Positions 15,957 through 26,400 of a stretch of 64,000 bases of DNA are shown one piece after another. The notes beneath the pieces are model-generated. The model was not told the origin of the DNA. It saw only the letters and a list, made by a program, of their open reading frames with translations, and did not search any database. Position numbers and translations under genes: made by a program. The stretch's first letter is position 1, and each line of letters starts with the position of its first letter. Origin of the DNA: JBBSOK01 sp965219125 (GTDB taxonomy: Bacteria > Bacteroidota > Bacteroidia > Flavobacteriales > Flavobacteriaceae); contig CBDCMO010000001.1 in assembly GCA_965219125.1 (NCBI GenBank), forward strand, positions 310,001 to 374,000, written 5' to 3'.

Positions 15957-16922
15957 ATGTCTGAGACTATTGAAAGAATAAAATGTTTGATAATTGGTTC
16001 TGGTCCTGCGGGATATACTGCTGCAATTTATGCCGCGCGCGCAGATTTAAACCCAATAATGTACACAGGCATGGAACCTGGCGGGCAACTTACAACTACT
16101 ACTGAAGTAGATAATTTCCCAGGCTATCCCGATGGAATTGACGGACCATCTATGATGGTTGAATTGCAAAAACAAGCAGAACGTTTTGGAACCGAAGTGC
16201 GTATTGGGATGGTTACCGAAGTTAATTTTAACGAAGAAGTTGGCGGTATTCACAAAATTACGATTGACAATAACAAGCAAATAGAAGCTGAAACTGTTAT
16301 AATTAGTACTGGCGCAACAGCAAAATATCTAGGTTTACCAAGCGAACAACGTTTACGTGGTGGCGGCGTTTCGGCGTGTGCCGTTTGTGATGGTTTTTTC
16401 TACAAAAAGCAGGATGTTGCAATTGTTGGAGCAGGCGATACCGCTGCGGAAGAAGCTACATATTTAGCCAATATTTGTAATAGTGTTACGATGTTGGTAA
16501 GAAAAGATTATATGAAGGCAAGTAAAGCGATGCAACACAGAGTTAACAACACCAAAAATCTTAGAGTGCTTTATAATACTGAAGTTGATGAGGTTTTGGG
16601 AGATATGACGGTTGAAGGTTTACGAATGAAAAATAACGAAACTGGCGAAAAAGAAGAGATTAAGATTACGGGTCTTTTTATTGCAATCGGGCATAAACCA
16701 AATACCGATATTTTTAAAGGTCAGTTAGAAATGGATGAAACTGGGTATTTAACCACTCACGGTAAAACAACTTTTACCAATAAGCCTGGGGTATTTGCAA
16801 GTGGTGATGTACAGGATAAAGAATACAGACAAGCAATAACCGCAGCAGGAACAGGTTGCATGGCAGCAATGGATGCAGAAAGATATCTGCAAACTATTGA
16901 AACAGAAGCTATGGCTGAGTAG
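15957..16922 (+). CDS. trxB: Thioredoxin reductase
   Basis: NADPH-dependent flavoenzyme that reduces thioredoxin in the cytoplasm. The FAD motif is LIIGSGPAGYTAAIYAARA, the redox pair is ACAVCDG (about residues 140-146), the NADPH motif is VAIVGAGDTAAEEA, and the second FAD motif is GVFASGDVQD. The length of 321 residues is normal. It is monocistronic, closed by a strong palindromic terminator. Confidence 0.97.
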   Translation: MSETIERIKCLIIGSGPAGYTAAIYAARADLNPIMYTGMEPGGQLTTTTEVDNFPGYPDGIDGPSMMVELQKQAERFGTEVRIGMVTEVNFNEEVGGIHKITIDNNKQIEAETVIISTGATAKYLGLPSEQRLRGGGVSACAVCDGFFYKKQDVAIVGAGDTAAEEATYLANICNSVTMLVRKDYMKASKAMQHRVNNTKNLRVLYNTEVDEVLGDMTVEGLRMKNNETGEKEEIKITGLFIAIGHKPNTDIFKGQLEMDETGYLTTHGKTTFTNKPGVFASGDVQDKEYRQAITAAGTGCMAAMDAERYLQTIETEAMAE

Positions 16923-16947
16923 GGTTTTTATCTATTTATAAATTTTG

Positions 16948-16985
16948 AAACGCCATCTAAAAATTTTTAGATGGCGTTTTTATTT
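16948..16985. terminator. Bidirectional terminator between trxB and miaA
   Basis: A perfect 16-bp arm palindrome with no spacer (AAACGCCATCTAAAAA at 16948-16963 and its complement at 16964-16979) is flanked by A- and T-runs. It lies between two convergent genes and should end transcription from both sides. Confidence 0.9.
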
Positions 16986-16999
16986 TCAAAAACTGAAGC

Positions 17000-17917
17000 C
17001 TAAGAATTTGCAGCAACTAACTTTTCGATGATTTTATTGGATTCTGAATCATACTCAAACCAATCAATTTCTTCATTCTTGCGAAACCAAGTTAATTGCC
17101 GTTTTGCAAATCTTCGTGTGTTTTTTTTAATTTCTTCAACGGCTTGTTCTAAGGTAAATTCGCCTTCAAAATGGTTGAATAGTTCTCTGTAACCAACGGT
17201 TTGTAATGCATTCAATTCTTTGTGTTTAAATAGGTTTTTTGCTTCTTCCAATAAACCTTCAGAAATCATTTGGTCAACTCTTTGATTTATTCGATTGTAG
17301 ATAATTTCTCGGTCTGCTTTTAAGCCTATGAATTTTATATTGAAATTTCTCTGTGCTTTTTCTTTGTTCAGATATGATGAATACGGTTTTCCTGTACCGC
17401 GATAAATTTCTAAAGCGCGGATTATGCGATGCGGATTTTCAATATCAACCTTTTCAAAATAAATTGGATCTGCTATTTTTAATTCGTTTTGAAGAAATTC
17501 TAGGCCGTTATTTTCTAAATCAGCATTCAATTTTTCTCGTATTTCTGAAGAAACTTCAGGGAAATAATCCAAACCTTTTACAACTGCGTCAACGTATAAA
17601 CCCGAGCCGCCAACCATAATTGCTGCTTTATTTTTAGCGAAAATTTCATTTAATTTTTCAATTGCTTCAACTTCAAAATTGCCAACGTTATAATCTTCAA
17701 AAATGCTTTTATGTTGAATAAAATAATGTTTTGCCGCCGCAAGTTCTTCCGAAGAAGGAACAGCGGTACCAATATTCATTTCCTTAAAAAATTGACGGGA
17801 ATCTGCTGAAATAATTTCAGTTTTAAAAGCATTTGCAATTTTTATTGCCAAGGCTGTTTTACCAATTGCGGTCGGACCAACAACAACAATAAGCGTGTTT
17901 TCACTAGGCATCTTCAT
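17000..17917 (-). CDS. miaA: tRNA dimethylallyltransferase MiaA
   Basis: Prenylates A37 of tRNAs that read UNN codons. The P-loop VVVGPTAIGKTALA, the DSRQFF motif, and the block MVGGSGLYVDAVV are diagnostic. The length of 305 residues is typical. The first ATG (MKMPSENT) overlaps the end of the upstream channel gene by 14 nt; the next ATG two codons later is equally possible. The overlap indicates cotranscription with the channel gene. Confidence 0.95.
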   Translation of the reverse strand: MKMPSENTLIVVVGPTAIGKTALAIKIANAFKTEIISADSRQFFKEMNIGTAVPSSEELAAAKHYFIQHKSIFEDYNVGNFEVEAIEKLNEIFAKNKAAIMVGGSGLYVDAVVKGLDYFPEVSSEIREKLNADLENNGLEFLQNELKIADPIYFEKVDIENPHRIIRALEIYRGTGKPYSSYLNKEKAQRNFNIKFIGLKADREIIYNRINQRVDQMISEGLLEEAKNLFKHKELNALQTVGYRELFNHFEGEFTLEQAVEEIKKNTRRFAKRQLTWFRKNEEIDWFEYDSESNKIIEKLVAANS

Positions 17918-18782
17918 CTAAAATAATATCTTCGGGATGCAAATGGATACCACATTTATGGCAAAACTCAGCGTCGTCGCGGTGTCTTGATGCTCCACAA
18001 CTCCTGCAAACTTGTGTGTTTACATGAACGTAATGTTTACTATTTGTGTTGGTTTTAGGCTCTTCGCTGCTTGCTTTAGTATATTCTGCGCTTACAATAC
18101 CGGTTGGCACTGCAATTATGCCATAACCCATAATCATAATAATAGAAGCCAATAATTGGCCCAAAGGTGTAACGGGTGCAATGTCGCCAAAGCCAACGGT
18201 GGTAAGTGTTACAATACACCAATAAACACTAACGGGAATACTTACAAAACCGCTATCTGCACCTTCAATAATGTACATTAACGTTCCTGCTATTATAGAA
18301 ATTATTAAAACGGCGAATAGAAAAACCAATATTTTAGGTCTACTATCGTTCAACGCTTTTTTTAGTTTATTGCTTTCGCCAATGTAACGGGTAACTTTTA
18401 AAATTCTAAAAACACGAAGTAAACGTAATGCTCTAACGGCAAGTAAATAGTGGCTTCCAACTAAAATTAACGAAACGTAAAGTGGGATTGTAGAAAGAAA
18501 ATCTATTATACCATAAAAACTAAAAATATAACTACTTGGCTTTTTAACCGTAACAATGCGGGCGATGTACTCTATTGTAAAGAAAATGGTGATTATCCAT
18601 TCGCCAATAAGTAATATTTTATGGTATTGTAAATCAATTCCACGGACACTTTCTAGCATTACCAAAACAATACTGGCCAAAATAAGAAACAGCAAAACCA
18701 CATCAAACAACTTGCCAAAAGGCGTGTCTGCTTCATATATGATGGTGTGCAATTTCTCGCGCCAAGTTTGCTCTCTAGTCAT
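17904..18782 (-). CDS. Voltage-gated-type potassium channel with C-terminal zinc ribbon
   Basis: This 292-residue protein has six predicted helices. The fourth is arginine-rich (RALRLLRVFRILKVTRYIG), as in voltage sensors. The pore filter is TLTTVGFGDIAP, a GFG variant common in bacterial channels. After the last helix a cytoplasmic tail ends in two CxxCG pairs (CRSCGASRH and FCHKCGIHLHP), a rubredoxin-like zinc ribbon. It is upstream of miaA and overlaps it. The zinc tail suggests metal or redox control of gating, or assembly, but this is inference. Confidence 0.9.
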   Translation of the reverse strand: MTREQTWREKLHTIIYEADTPFGKLFDVVLLFLILASIVLVMLESVRGIDLQYHKILLIGEWIITIFFTIEYIARIVTVKKPSSYIFSFYGIIDFLSTIPLYVSLILVGSHYLLAVRALRLLRVFRILKVTRYIGESNKLKKALNDSRPKILVFLFAVLIISIIAGTLMYIIEGADSGFVSIPVSVYWCIVTLTTVGFGDIAPVTPLGQLLASIIMIMGYGIIAVPTGIVSAEYTKASSEEPKTNTNSKHYVHVNTQVCRSCGASRHRDDAEFCHKCGIHLHPEDIILDEDA

Positions 18783-18945
18783 TAATTTTATGTTTCACAG
18801 GTTGAAAAACGTAATTTGATTTTCTTCAAAAATAGGAAAAAGGGTTTGATATTTTAGTAAAATGATACGATTGTAGCTGTTGAGCCTCCAGTAATTTGTG
18901 ATGTAGTTGAAATGCGAAATACGTTTCCTTTGAATTGAAGTTCAA

Positions 18946-20319
18946 TTATTTATTGGAAGCAATCTCAACTATTTTAAGTCTAGTATTTCGTCGAAGATAA
19001 GATTGTATAATATGTTGCCCATCTCTATTGTGCTCCATTGGCGTAATAAGTGTGTGTAGAATTTCCGGATTGTTTAGTTGGTGGTTTAGGTTGTAAAACC
19101 CGTAGCCTTTGAATTCGCCTTTTTCAATTATAACTACTGATCGCTCATCCATATCTCTACCACGATCTAAAATATAAATACTTTTATGCTCCAAACTTGT
19201 TTTCTCAATAAATTGGTTTACACGTTCGTTGTATAATTCCGCAGATTCCTTTTGAATGCAGGCGCCGTTACATTCGTTTATTTTGTATAAAAAGCAACTG
19301 CTCTCAGTAGGGTAAAGGCCATTTAATTTTTGGCAAAGCGTATATTCTGCAGTAATTCTGATGGCTGCGGTTTTTGACTGCTGCAAATTAGCGAATGTCA
19401 TTATTGCTTTTTTTCGCTTGTCGGCTTTCTCAATTTGAAGATTAATATATCCATTGGTGTCAATATATTTTGTAAGCTGATAATTGAATAATATTGGCTT
19501 ATAACCTCTATTATATTTGGGCTTGTTGATCTTAATTTCGTCACGTTCCTTTAACTGCGCAATAAGATCATTGCCGGTTTCTTCAAAAGAAATGGAGGCA
19601 GTTTCTTTCCGAAGTTTTATAGATTTTTTATTGTCGCTTGTAAAATGTTGAATAATGCGCTTTTTTATATTTTTATTTCTTCCAATATAAATTACTTCGC
19701 CATCCTTATTGTGCATATAATACACACCGATTGCGCTTGGTGTTGATGCAGCTAAATCCATCAATTTTGGAGCAATCTCTTTTTTCTCGCTCGTTTTTAT
19801 GGTTTCCCCAATAATTTCTTTGCTCTTATCTTTTGCCAATAATAGCTTGAAAAGTTGAACTGTTGCAAGTGCATCGCCATTTGCGCGGTGTCTATCAGTT
19901 ATTGGAATGCCCAACGATTTCACCAATTTACCTAAACTATATGAAGGTTGATCTGGGATTAATTTTTTGGCTAGTTCAACAGTGCAGAGAGTTTGTTTGG
20001 CAAAAGGATAACCCAAACGATCGAATTCTGTAGTTAAGATCCGGTTATCAAATTCCGCATTATGGGCAACAAGTATACAACTGTCCGTAATTTCGATAAT
20101 ACGTTTTGCGAGCTCATAGAATTTTGGAGCACTGCGCAGCATATTATTATTTATCCCTGTTAAATTAACAACAAAAGGCTGTATCGGCCTTTCGGGATTT
20201 ATTAAACTTATAAATTGATCTACCACTTTACGGCCGTCAAACCGATAAATTGCAATTTCGGTTATTCCTTCTTCATTATACTTCCCGCCAGTGGTTTCTA
20301 TATCTAATATTGCGTACAC
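18946..20319 (-). CDS. DnaQ-like exonuclease fused to a GIY-YIG nuclease domain
   Basis: This 457-residue nuclease has an N-terminal DEDDh 3'-5' exonuclease domain: ILDIETTGG (ExoI), HNAEFDNRIL (ExoII) and HRANGDALATVQLF (ExoIII), residues 1-165. A GIY-YIG domain follows near residue 195 (IGVYYMHNKDGEVIYIGRNK), related to the UvrC/Cho endonuclease. Similar epsilon-like/UvrC-like fusions are known in Bacteroidota and Actinobacteria and are thought to act in DNA repair. The C-terminal third has no motif I recognise, apart from CNGAC (cysteines) and ILDRGRDMDERSVVIIEKG. Confidence 0.88.
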   Translation of the reverse strand: MYAILDIETTGGKYNEEGITEIAIYRFDGRKVVDQFISLINPERPIQPFVVNLTGINNNMLRSAPKFYELAKRIIEITDSCILVAHNAEFDNRILTTEFDRLGYPFAKQTLCTVELAKKLIPDQPSYSLGKLVKSLGIPITDRHRANGDALATVQLFKLLLAKDKSKEIIGETIKTSEKKEIAPKLMDLAASTPSAIGVYYMHNKDGEVIYIGRNKNIKKRIIQHFTSDNKKSIKLRKETASISFEETGNDLIAQLKERDEIKINKPKYNRGYKPILFNYQLTKYIDTNGYINLQIEKADKRKKAIMTFANLQQSKTAAIRITAEYTLCQKLNGLYPTESSCFLYKINECNGACIQKESAELYNERVNQFIEKTSLEHKSIYILDRGRDMDERSVVIIEKGEFKGYGFYNLNHQLNNPEILHTLITPMEHNRDGQHIIQSYLRRNTRLKIVEIASNK

Positions 20320-20565
20320 TATTTTTAAGTTACTATGTTACTGGGCAATTAAGTTACTATTGTTTGATAAAATCACCGCAAAATGCAAAAATGAGCAGAA
20401 ACTGCATAACTTATAAAGCTTCTCTTTTTCTTTTGAGAAAGGTTCGGGATATGTCTAAAAACTATTATAATGTTTTTGTATTTACGTAATTTAAAGTTTT
20501 TTCGATTTCGCTCAATTTGAAAATTATAACTTTTCAAAGTAACTAAAAACCCAATAACTTAATGA

Positions 20566-22053
20566 CTAATTAACTATCTGAAAATTAGTTCCCTCTTTTC
20601 CATCATTCAATTGAATGCCAACCTGCAATAATTGGTCTCTAATTTTATCACTCGTCGCAAAATCTCTGTTGCTTCTTGCCTCGTTTCTTAAATTGATTAA
20701 AATATGTACCGCTTCATCCAATTTTTCGCTATTCTTATTTTCTCCGGAATTACTTTCTGAAAGTCCTAAAATGTCAAACATAAATGAATGCATTGTTCGT
20801 TTTAATAACTTCAAATCTTCGGAATTTATAGTCGCTGAATTATCTGCTAAAGCATTACTATACTTAACTGCTTCAAATAAATTAGCAATTAAAATTGGAC
20901 TATTAAAATCATCGTTCATTGCATCATAACAAGATTGTACCCATTTTCCTATATCGATTGAACTATTGGTTGAAGTTTGAATATTTTCAAGACTTCGGTA
21001 GCTATCCATTAATCGATGATATCCTTTTTCAGCAGCAATTAGCGCATCGTTGCTAAAGTCCAAAATACTACGGTAATTTGCTTGGTACATAAAAAATTTG
21101 GCTACACTTGGTAAAAATCCTTTGGTAAGATTTTCATTTTCGCCAGTAAACAATTGATTTGGCTCAATATGATTACCCGTACTTTTCGACATTTTTTTGC
21201 CGTTTAGGGTAAGCATATTGGTATGCATCCAAACATTTACGGGCTTTTTGTTGTTAAACGCTTCGCCTTGGGCAATTTCGCATTCATGATGTGGGAATTT
21301 TAAATCCATCCCACCACCATGAATATCAAAATTCTTGCCCAAATATTTTGTGCTCATTGCGGTACATTCTAAATGCCAACCGGGAAAACCCTCACTCCAC
21401 GGCGACGGCCAACGCATAATATGTTGTGGTTCGGCTTTCTTCCAAAGCGCAAAATCCTGTGGATTTTTCTTATCACTTTGCGAAGCCAATTCACGCGTGT
21501 TGGAAATCATATCTTCCAACTTTCTGCCGCTTAAAATACCGTAATTGTTTTTTTCATTATACTTTGCAACATCAAAATATACCGATCCATTTTTTTCGTA
21601 AGCATAACCTTTTTCAATAATACTTTCAACAATTTGAATTTGCTCAATAATATGACCAGTTGCTGTAGGTTCAATACTCGGTGGCAAGGAGTTAAACTTT
21701 GCCATAATGGTATGAAAATCTACAGTATATTTTTGCACGACTTCCATCGGCTCAATATTTTCTTGTTTTGCGCGGCGTAGAATTGGGTCTTCGCCGCTTT
21801 CGCCATCATTTTCTAAATGCCCGGCATCGGTAATATTTCGAACGTAACGAACTTTATAACCTAAATGAAGAAGATATCTAAAAACCAAATCAAAAGACAG
21901 AAATGTTCTGCAGTTACCTAAGTGCACATTACTATAAACTGTTGGGCCACAAACATACATACCAACAATACCTTCGTGATTGGGTTTAAAAATTTCTTTT
22001 TCTTTTGAAAGTGAATTGTATATATGCAATTTTTGGTTTTCGTAACCTTTCAT
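20566..22053 (-). CDS. cysS: Cysteinyl-tRNA synthetase
   Basis: Class I synthetase that charges tRNA-Cys. The nucleotide site reads CGPTVYSNVHLGNCRTF (HLGN in place of HIGH, normal for CysRS), and the second signature is GKKMSKSTGNHI. Zinc ligands lie in the CTAM and HHEC blocks (LECTAMSTKYLG, FPHHECEIAQGE). The length of 495 residues is typical. It lies alone, with gaps of about 246 and 158 nt on either side. Confidence 0.97.
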   Translation of the reverse strand: MKGYENQKLHIYNSLSKEKEIFKPNHEGIVGMYVCGPTVYSNVHLGNCRTFLSFDLVFRYLLHLGYKVRYVRNITDAGHLENDGESGEDPILRRAKQENIEPMEVVQKYTVDFHTIMAKFNSLPPSIEPTATGHIIEQIQIVESIIEKGYAYEKNGSVYFDVAKYNEKNNYGILSGRKLEDMISNTRELASQSDKKNPQDFALWKKAEPQHIMRWPSPWSEGFPGWHLECTAMSTKYLGKNFDIHGGGMDLKFPHHECEIAQGEAFNNKKPVNVWMHTNMLTLNGKKMSKSTGNHIEPNQLFTGENENLTKGFLPSVAKFFMYQANYRSILDFSNDALIAAEKGYHRLMDSYRSLENIQTSTNSSIDIGKWVQSCYDAMNDDFNSPILIANLFEAVKYSNALADNSATINSEDLKLLKRTMHSFMFDILGLSESNSGENKNSEKLDEAVHILINLRNEARSNRDFATSDKIRDQLLQVGIQLNDGKEGTNFQIVN

Positions 22054-22179
22054 TTGGAAGCTTTAATTTATTTAGTGCCGTATCTGGTTATTTTAAAAGT
22101 TTTTTTAAAATAAAATCTACACAAATTGACAAAAAATTATTCTGTCGTTATTTGTAAAGTTGATGATTATATATTTTCC

Positions 22180-22218
22180 CTTTATTATAATTTAAAAACC
22201 TTTATTATAATTTAAAAA
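22180..22218. repeat. 20-bp tandem duplication over the folE stop
   Basis: The 19-nt unit CTTTATTATAATTTAAAAA occurs at 22180-22198 and again at 22200-22218. The second copy contains the folE stop codon (22212-22214). This looks like a recent slippage duplication; no regulatory role is evident. Confidence 0.75.
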
Positions 22219-22871
22219 GAAGTATCAAATTTTATATAATCCAAAAACTCTCTTCGGGTTTCTTGATTTTTGAATTGTCCACCAAATTCACTTGTTATCG
22301 TGCTACTGTCAATATCTTTAATTCCACGTGAGTTTACGCATAAATGTTTTGCATCTATAACACAAGCAACATCTTCGGTTTTTAAAACTTTTTGAAGTTC
22401 TTTAACAACTTGAATGGTCAATCTTTCCTGTACTTGAGGGCGTTTCGCATAATATTCAACTATACGATTCATTTTAGAAAGACCCACAACTGTGCCATTA
22501 CTTATATAAGCAATATGCGCTTTTCCAACAATTGGCAAAAGATGATGCTCGCAGGTGGAATAAAGCGTTATATTTTTTTCGACCAACATTTGGTTGTACT
22601 TGTACTTATTCTCAAAAACCGATGCTTTTGGTTTTCTGTCTGGATGTAGGCCGCCAAAAATTTCTTGAACGAACATTTTAGCAACTCTATTTGGAGTTCC
22701 CTTAAGACTATCATCTGTTAAATCAAGACCTAATGTATGCATTATATGGTGGACATCTTTCCTAATTAATTCAATTTTTTCAATATCACTAAGTTCAAAG
22801 GCATCCTTGCGCAAAGGGGTTTCAATACATGTTGCAATATGGTCTATTTCGTTGGTTTCCATAGTATTCAA
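22212..22871 (-). CDS. folE: GTP cyclohydrolase I
   Basis: Converts GTP to dihydroneopterin triphosphate for folate/pterin synthesis. The zinc and catalytic motif YSTCEHHLLPIVGKAHIAYI is intact, as are GLSKMNRIVEYYAKRPQVQERLT and a C-terminal ITSEFGGQFK block. The length is 219 residues. Two in-frame ATGs (MNTMETNE) are possible starts. A 20-bp tandem duplication overlaps the stop codon. Confidence 0.96.
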   Translation of the reverse strand: MNTMETNEIDHIATCIETPLRKDAFELSDIEKIELIRKDVHHIMHTLGLDLTDDSLKGTPNRVAKMFVQEIFGGLHPDRKPKASVFENKYKYNQMLVEKNITLYSTCEHHLLPIVGKAHIAYISNGTVVGLSKMNRIVEYYAKRPQVQERLTIQVVKELQKVLKTEDVACVIDAKHLCVNSRGIKDIDSSTITSEFGGQFKNQETRREFLDYIKFDTSF

Positions 22872-23037
22872 CTAATTTTCAATTTTTATTTTAAGCATAA
22901 AAAGCTTAATTTGCTGATAATTTGCAAAGATAGGTTAATGCTTTTCGCAATAAAACAATGCTGGTTAGTATTTTTAAGGGTAATTATCCTAATCTTTTCA
23001 TAAAATTTGCTTATTTTTCGGCACTAAAAAAATTTCA

Positions 23038-23472
23038 ATGTTAAAGTATATAAAAATTTCTATAGGATTAATGTGTCTAATGTTGTTTTCATCATCAATA
23101 TTTGCGCAAGAAAGCAGGCCCCCAAAGGAAAAATATCAACAATATATGACGGAGGTTTTCGGAGCGGAAAATGTTAGCGAAATATTAGGTAACGCTAGGT
23201 TGGCAGATATGTATATCGATTTTTTCGAAAATAGAATTACCTATATTAAGCAAACTCAGATAGCAGACGTAAGTAAGGGATATATGAAACTCTCAGAAAT
23301 TGAAATTGAAAATACGTTTAATTCAAATATTCAAAGAGATCGTCAATTTAATCCAGTTACTTTCAATCCTTTTAAATATAAGTTGTCTTTTTTTCCAAAA
23401 AGCACGCAATATATTCGTGTAGATAATACAGATTATATGATTGTTGTCCATTCACAAAACAGTATTAAATAA
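23038..23472 (+). CDS. Small secreted protein preceding the giant T9SS protein
   Basis: This 144-residue protein has a clear signal peptide ending in SSIFAQ, with cleavage likely before ESRPP. The mature part carries no motif I recognise; it is charged in the middle and aromatic-rich near the end (FNPFKYKLSFFPKSTQYI). It lies 20 nt upstream of the 2562-residue surface protein and on the same strand, so the two are probably cotranscribed. A partner or export accessory role is plausible but unsupported by any domain. Confidence 0.75.
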   Translation: MLKYIKISIGLMCLMLFSSSIFAQESRPPKEKYQQYMTEVFGAENVSEILGNARLADMYIDFFENRITYIKQTQIADVSKGYMKLSEIEIENTFNSNIQRDRQFNPVTFNPFKYKLSFFPKSTQYIRVDNTDYMIVVHSQNSIK

Positions 23473-23492
23473 TTTTAAGAGTTCTTTTCCCT

Positions 23493-26400
23493 ATGAAACA
23501 ATTATTACTTCTAATAGGCATATTATTTTTTTCGCAAAATATCATTGCACAAAATTATCCAATGCAAAGTGGTACTGTTACAACGTGTAGTGGTACATTT
23601 TATGACACTGGCGGTGCAGCCGGAAACTATGCGAACAATGAAAATTTTACTGGTGCAAATGCATTTACTATATGTCCAGCAACCGCTGGAGCGGCAATTA
23701 TTTTAGATTTCACCGCCTTTAATTTGCAACCGATGGCTGGGCCAAACGGGGATTTTATGTATATTTATGATGGACCCGATACCAATGCCCCGTTAATAGG
23801 CACCTATAATGGTAGTTTACCAGCGGATAGCCCTGGAATAGTCTCTCCAACTCCGGCAAATACTTCTGGTTGTTTAACAATTGAATTTACTTCAGATGGT
23901 TTCACAAATAGACCAGGTTGGGCGGCCACAATTACTTGTTTTACTCCTTGCCAAAATATAAATGCCGTTTTTGTAAGTTCTAATCCTCCGAGAGATCCTG
24001 TTACTAATGAGATTGAAGCATGTCAAAATGATCCTATAACTTTTAACGGTGATGGGGTATTTTCAAATACAGGTGCTGGTGCTGTTTATACTTGGGATTT
24101 TGGTGATGGCACAACAGATGTTGGTCAAACGGTAAATCATAGTTATGTGGCAGAAGGATACTATCAAGTGGGACTCTCAATTACAGATCCTTTAGGTTGC
24201 TCGAGCAGTAATACCATATCTGTGTTTGTGAAAATTTCTACAACGCCAGACTTTACTGGTACAGGATCCAATGTAAGGTCTATTTGTTTGGGAGACACAG
24301 CCGATATTACGGGTGTTGTTAATTCCCAGCCATTTAACGTCTCTTGTACTGTACCACAAGCTGGAGTCACATTTTTACCAGATGGATCAGGTAATGTTTT
24401 TCTTTCCTGTATTCCGGTTGATTGTTTTACTGCAACTACTACTTTTCAGACAGCTACCGATATTGAAAGTATTTGCATAAATATGGAGCATTCGTATTTG
24501 GGAGATCTTTCAATATATTTAATTTCTCCAAATGGCACTCGTGTAGCACTAAAACTTTATTCAGACGGCGGTGGTAGTGCAAATCTGGGTATTCCATTTG
24601 CCACTGCTCCAGTTGATGGTAATAGTACTAATATAACACCAGGAACTGGTTACACCTATTGTTTTAGACCTGTAGCGACTTTACCAACATTAGTAGGTGG
24701 TATACAAAATAATGGCACATTTCCTAGTAGTAGCGGTGGAACCTATCAAGATACTTTTGTTCCTGCCGGAGACTATCGGCCAAATGAAAATTTTGGAAAT
24801 TTTACAGGAAGCCTTTTAAATGGCAATTGGTGCGTAGAGGTGGAAGATCACCTCGGTTTAGACAACGGCTATATTTTCTCAATTGATTTAACTTTTAATC
24901 CAACAATTGTCCCACCAGATTTTAGTTTTACACCAACTATCCTAACGGAAGGTTGGCAACCAGATCCTACCATTATTGCTACAAATGGAAATGTAATTAC
25001 AGTTCAACCAACTACAAGTGGAACAATTTGTTATGATTATGTAGCTACTGATGATTTTGGTTGCACTTATACAGAAACAGTTTGTATAGATGTTGTTGAT
25101 CCTCCGATTGCAAATATGCCTCCAGACCAAAATCGTTGTGATGATGGAACAATGGGTAGCATTTTCAATCTAAGACAAGACGAGGCGGTACTTCTTGGTG
25201 CCCAAGATCCTACGCTTTATAATATTTCATATCACCTAACACAGGCAGATGCAGATGCAGGTATACCAGCTATAGCTAACCCAACAACTTATCCAATTGT
25301 TGGTTCCAGCCAAACTATATTTGTCCGTTTAGAAAATGTAGGGGGCACTTGTTTTGATACAACCAGCTTTCAAATAAGATATGCCTTAGCTGCCGTTGGA
25401 CCCTTAACTCCTGAGACATTTTGTGATGACGATCAAGATGGAAGTCTCTCAATTAATTTACCAAATCTTAAAGATATACAAGCTTTAAATGGGCAAAATG
25501 CTGCAGATTTTATAGTTACTTATCATCTTACACAAAATGATGCCGATAGTGGTAATGCTGCGCTGCCTGTTCCTTATATTGTAACCGGCCCAACCCAAAC
25601 TATTTTTGTAAGAGTAGAAAATATTGCGGATCCAACTTGCGCCGCAACAAGTAGTTTTTTAATTACAATAGTAGCACTACCAATCGCTAATACTGTAACA
25701 AATATAGATATTTGCGATAATGGAACAACGGGAAATATTTTTGATCTTACCCAAATTTCACCCATTATTTTAGGTGGGCAGGATCCGAATTTTGTAGTTA
25801 CTTATTATACAACTTTAGCAAATAGCCAAATTGGCCTCAATCCAATAAATCCTGCAAATGCGTATCCTTTGGTAAATGGAGTTCAAACAATTTTTGTTCG
25901 TATTGCAGATGCTACGAATATGTGTTTTGCTTTAACACAATTTGATATAACATACACCCTTACCACCATTGGGAATATGACACCGGAGAGTTTTTGCGAC
26001 GATGATCAGGATGGATTATTAATGGTAAATTTAGCAACTCTAAAGGATGCGCAGGCTTTAAATGGTCAAAACCCAGCAAATTATACCGTTACCTATCATC
26101 TTACTCAAGCGGATGCTACAAATGGCACGGCTGCTATAACAAATCCTTTCAATGTTCAAGGGCCTACTCAAACATTCTTCGTTCGGGTTGAAAATAATGC
26201 GAATCCAACTTGCGCCGCAACGGCTAATTTTGTCATTACAATTGTGCCACTACCTATTGCAAATATGCCACCTTCAATAGACATTTGTGATGATGGAACT
26301 ATAGGAAGTATTTTCGACCTTACACAAAATACGCCAATTATATTAGGTGGTCAAGATCCTACTTTTGTAGTTACATATTATACAAGTTTGCTTAACAGCC

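Noticed and set aside
20320..20565. Small gene or RNA between the nuclease gene and cysS
   Set aside because: Short repeats of AAGTTACTA occur, but no credible frame, hairpin or RNA signature was seen.
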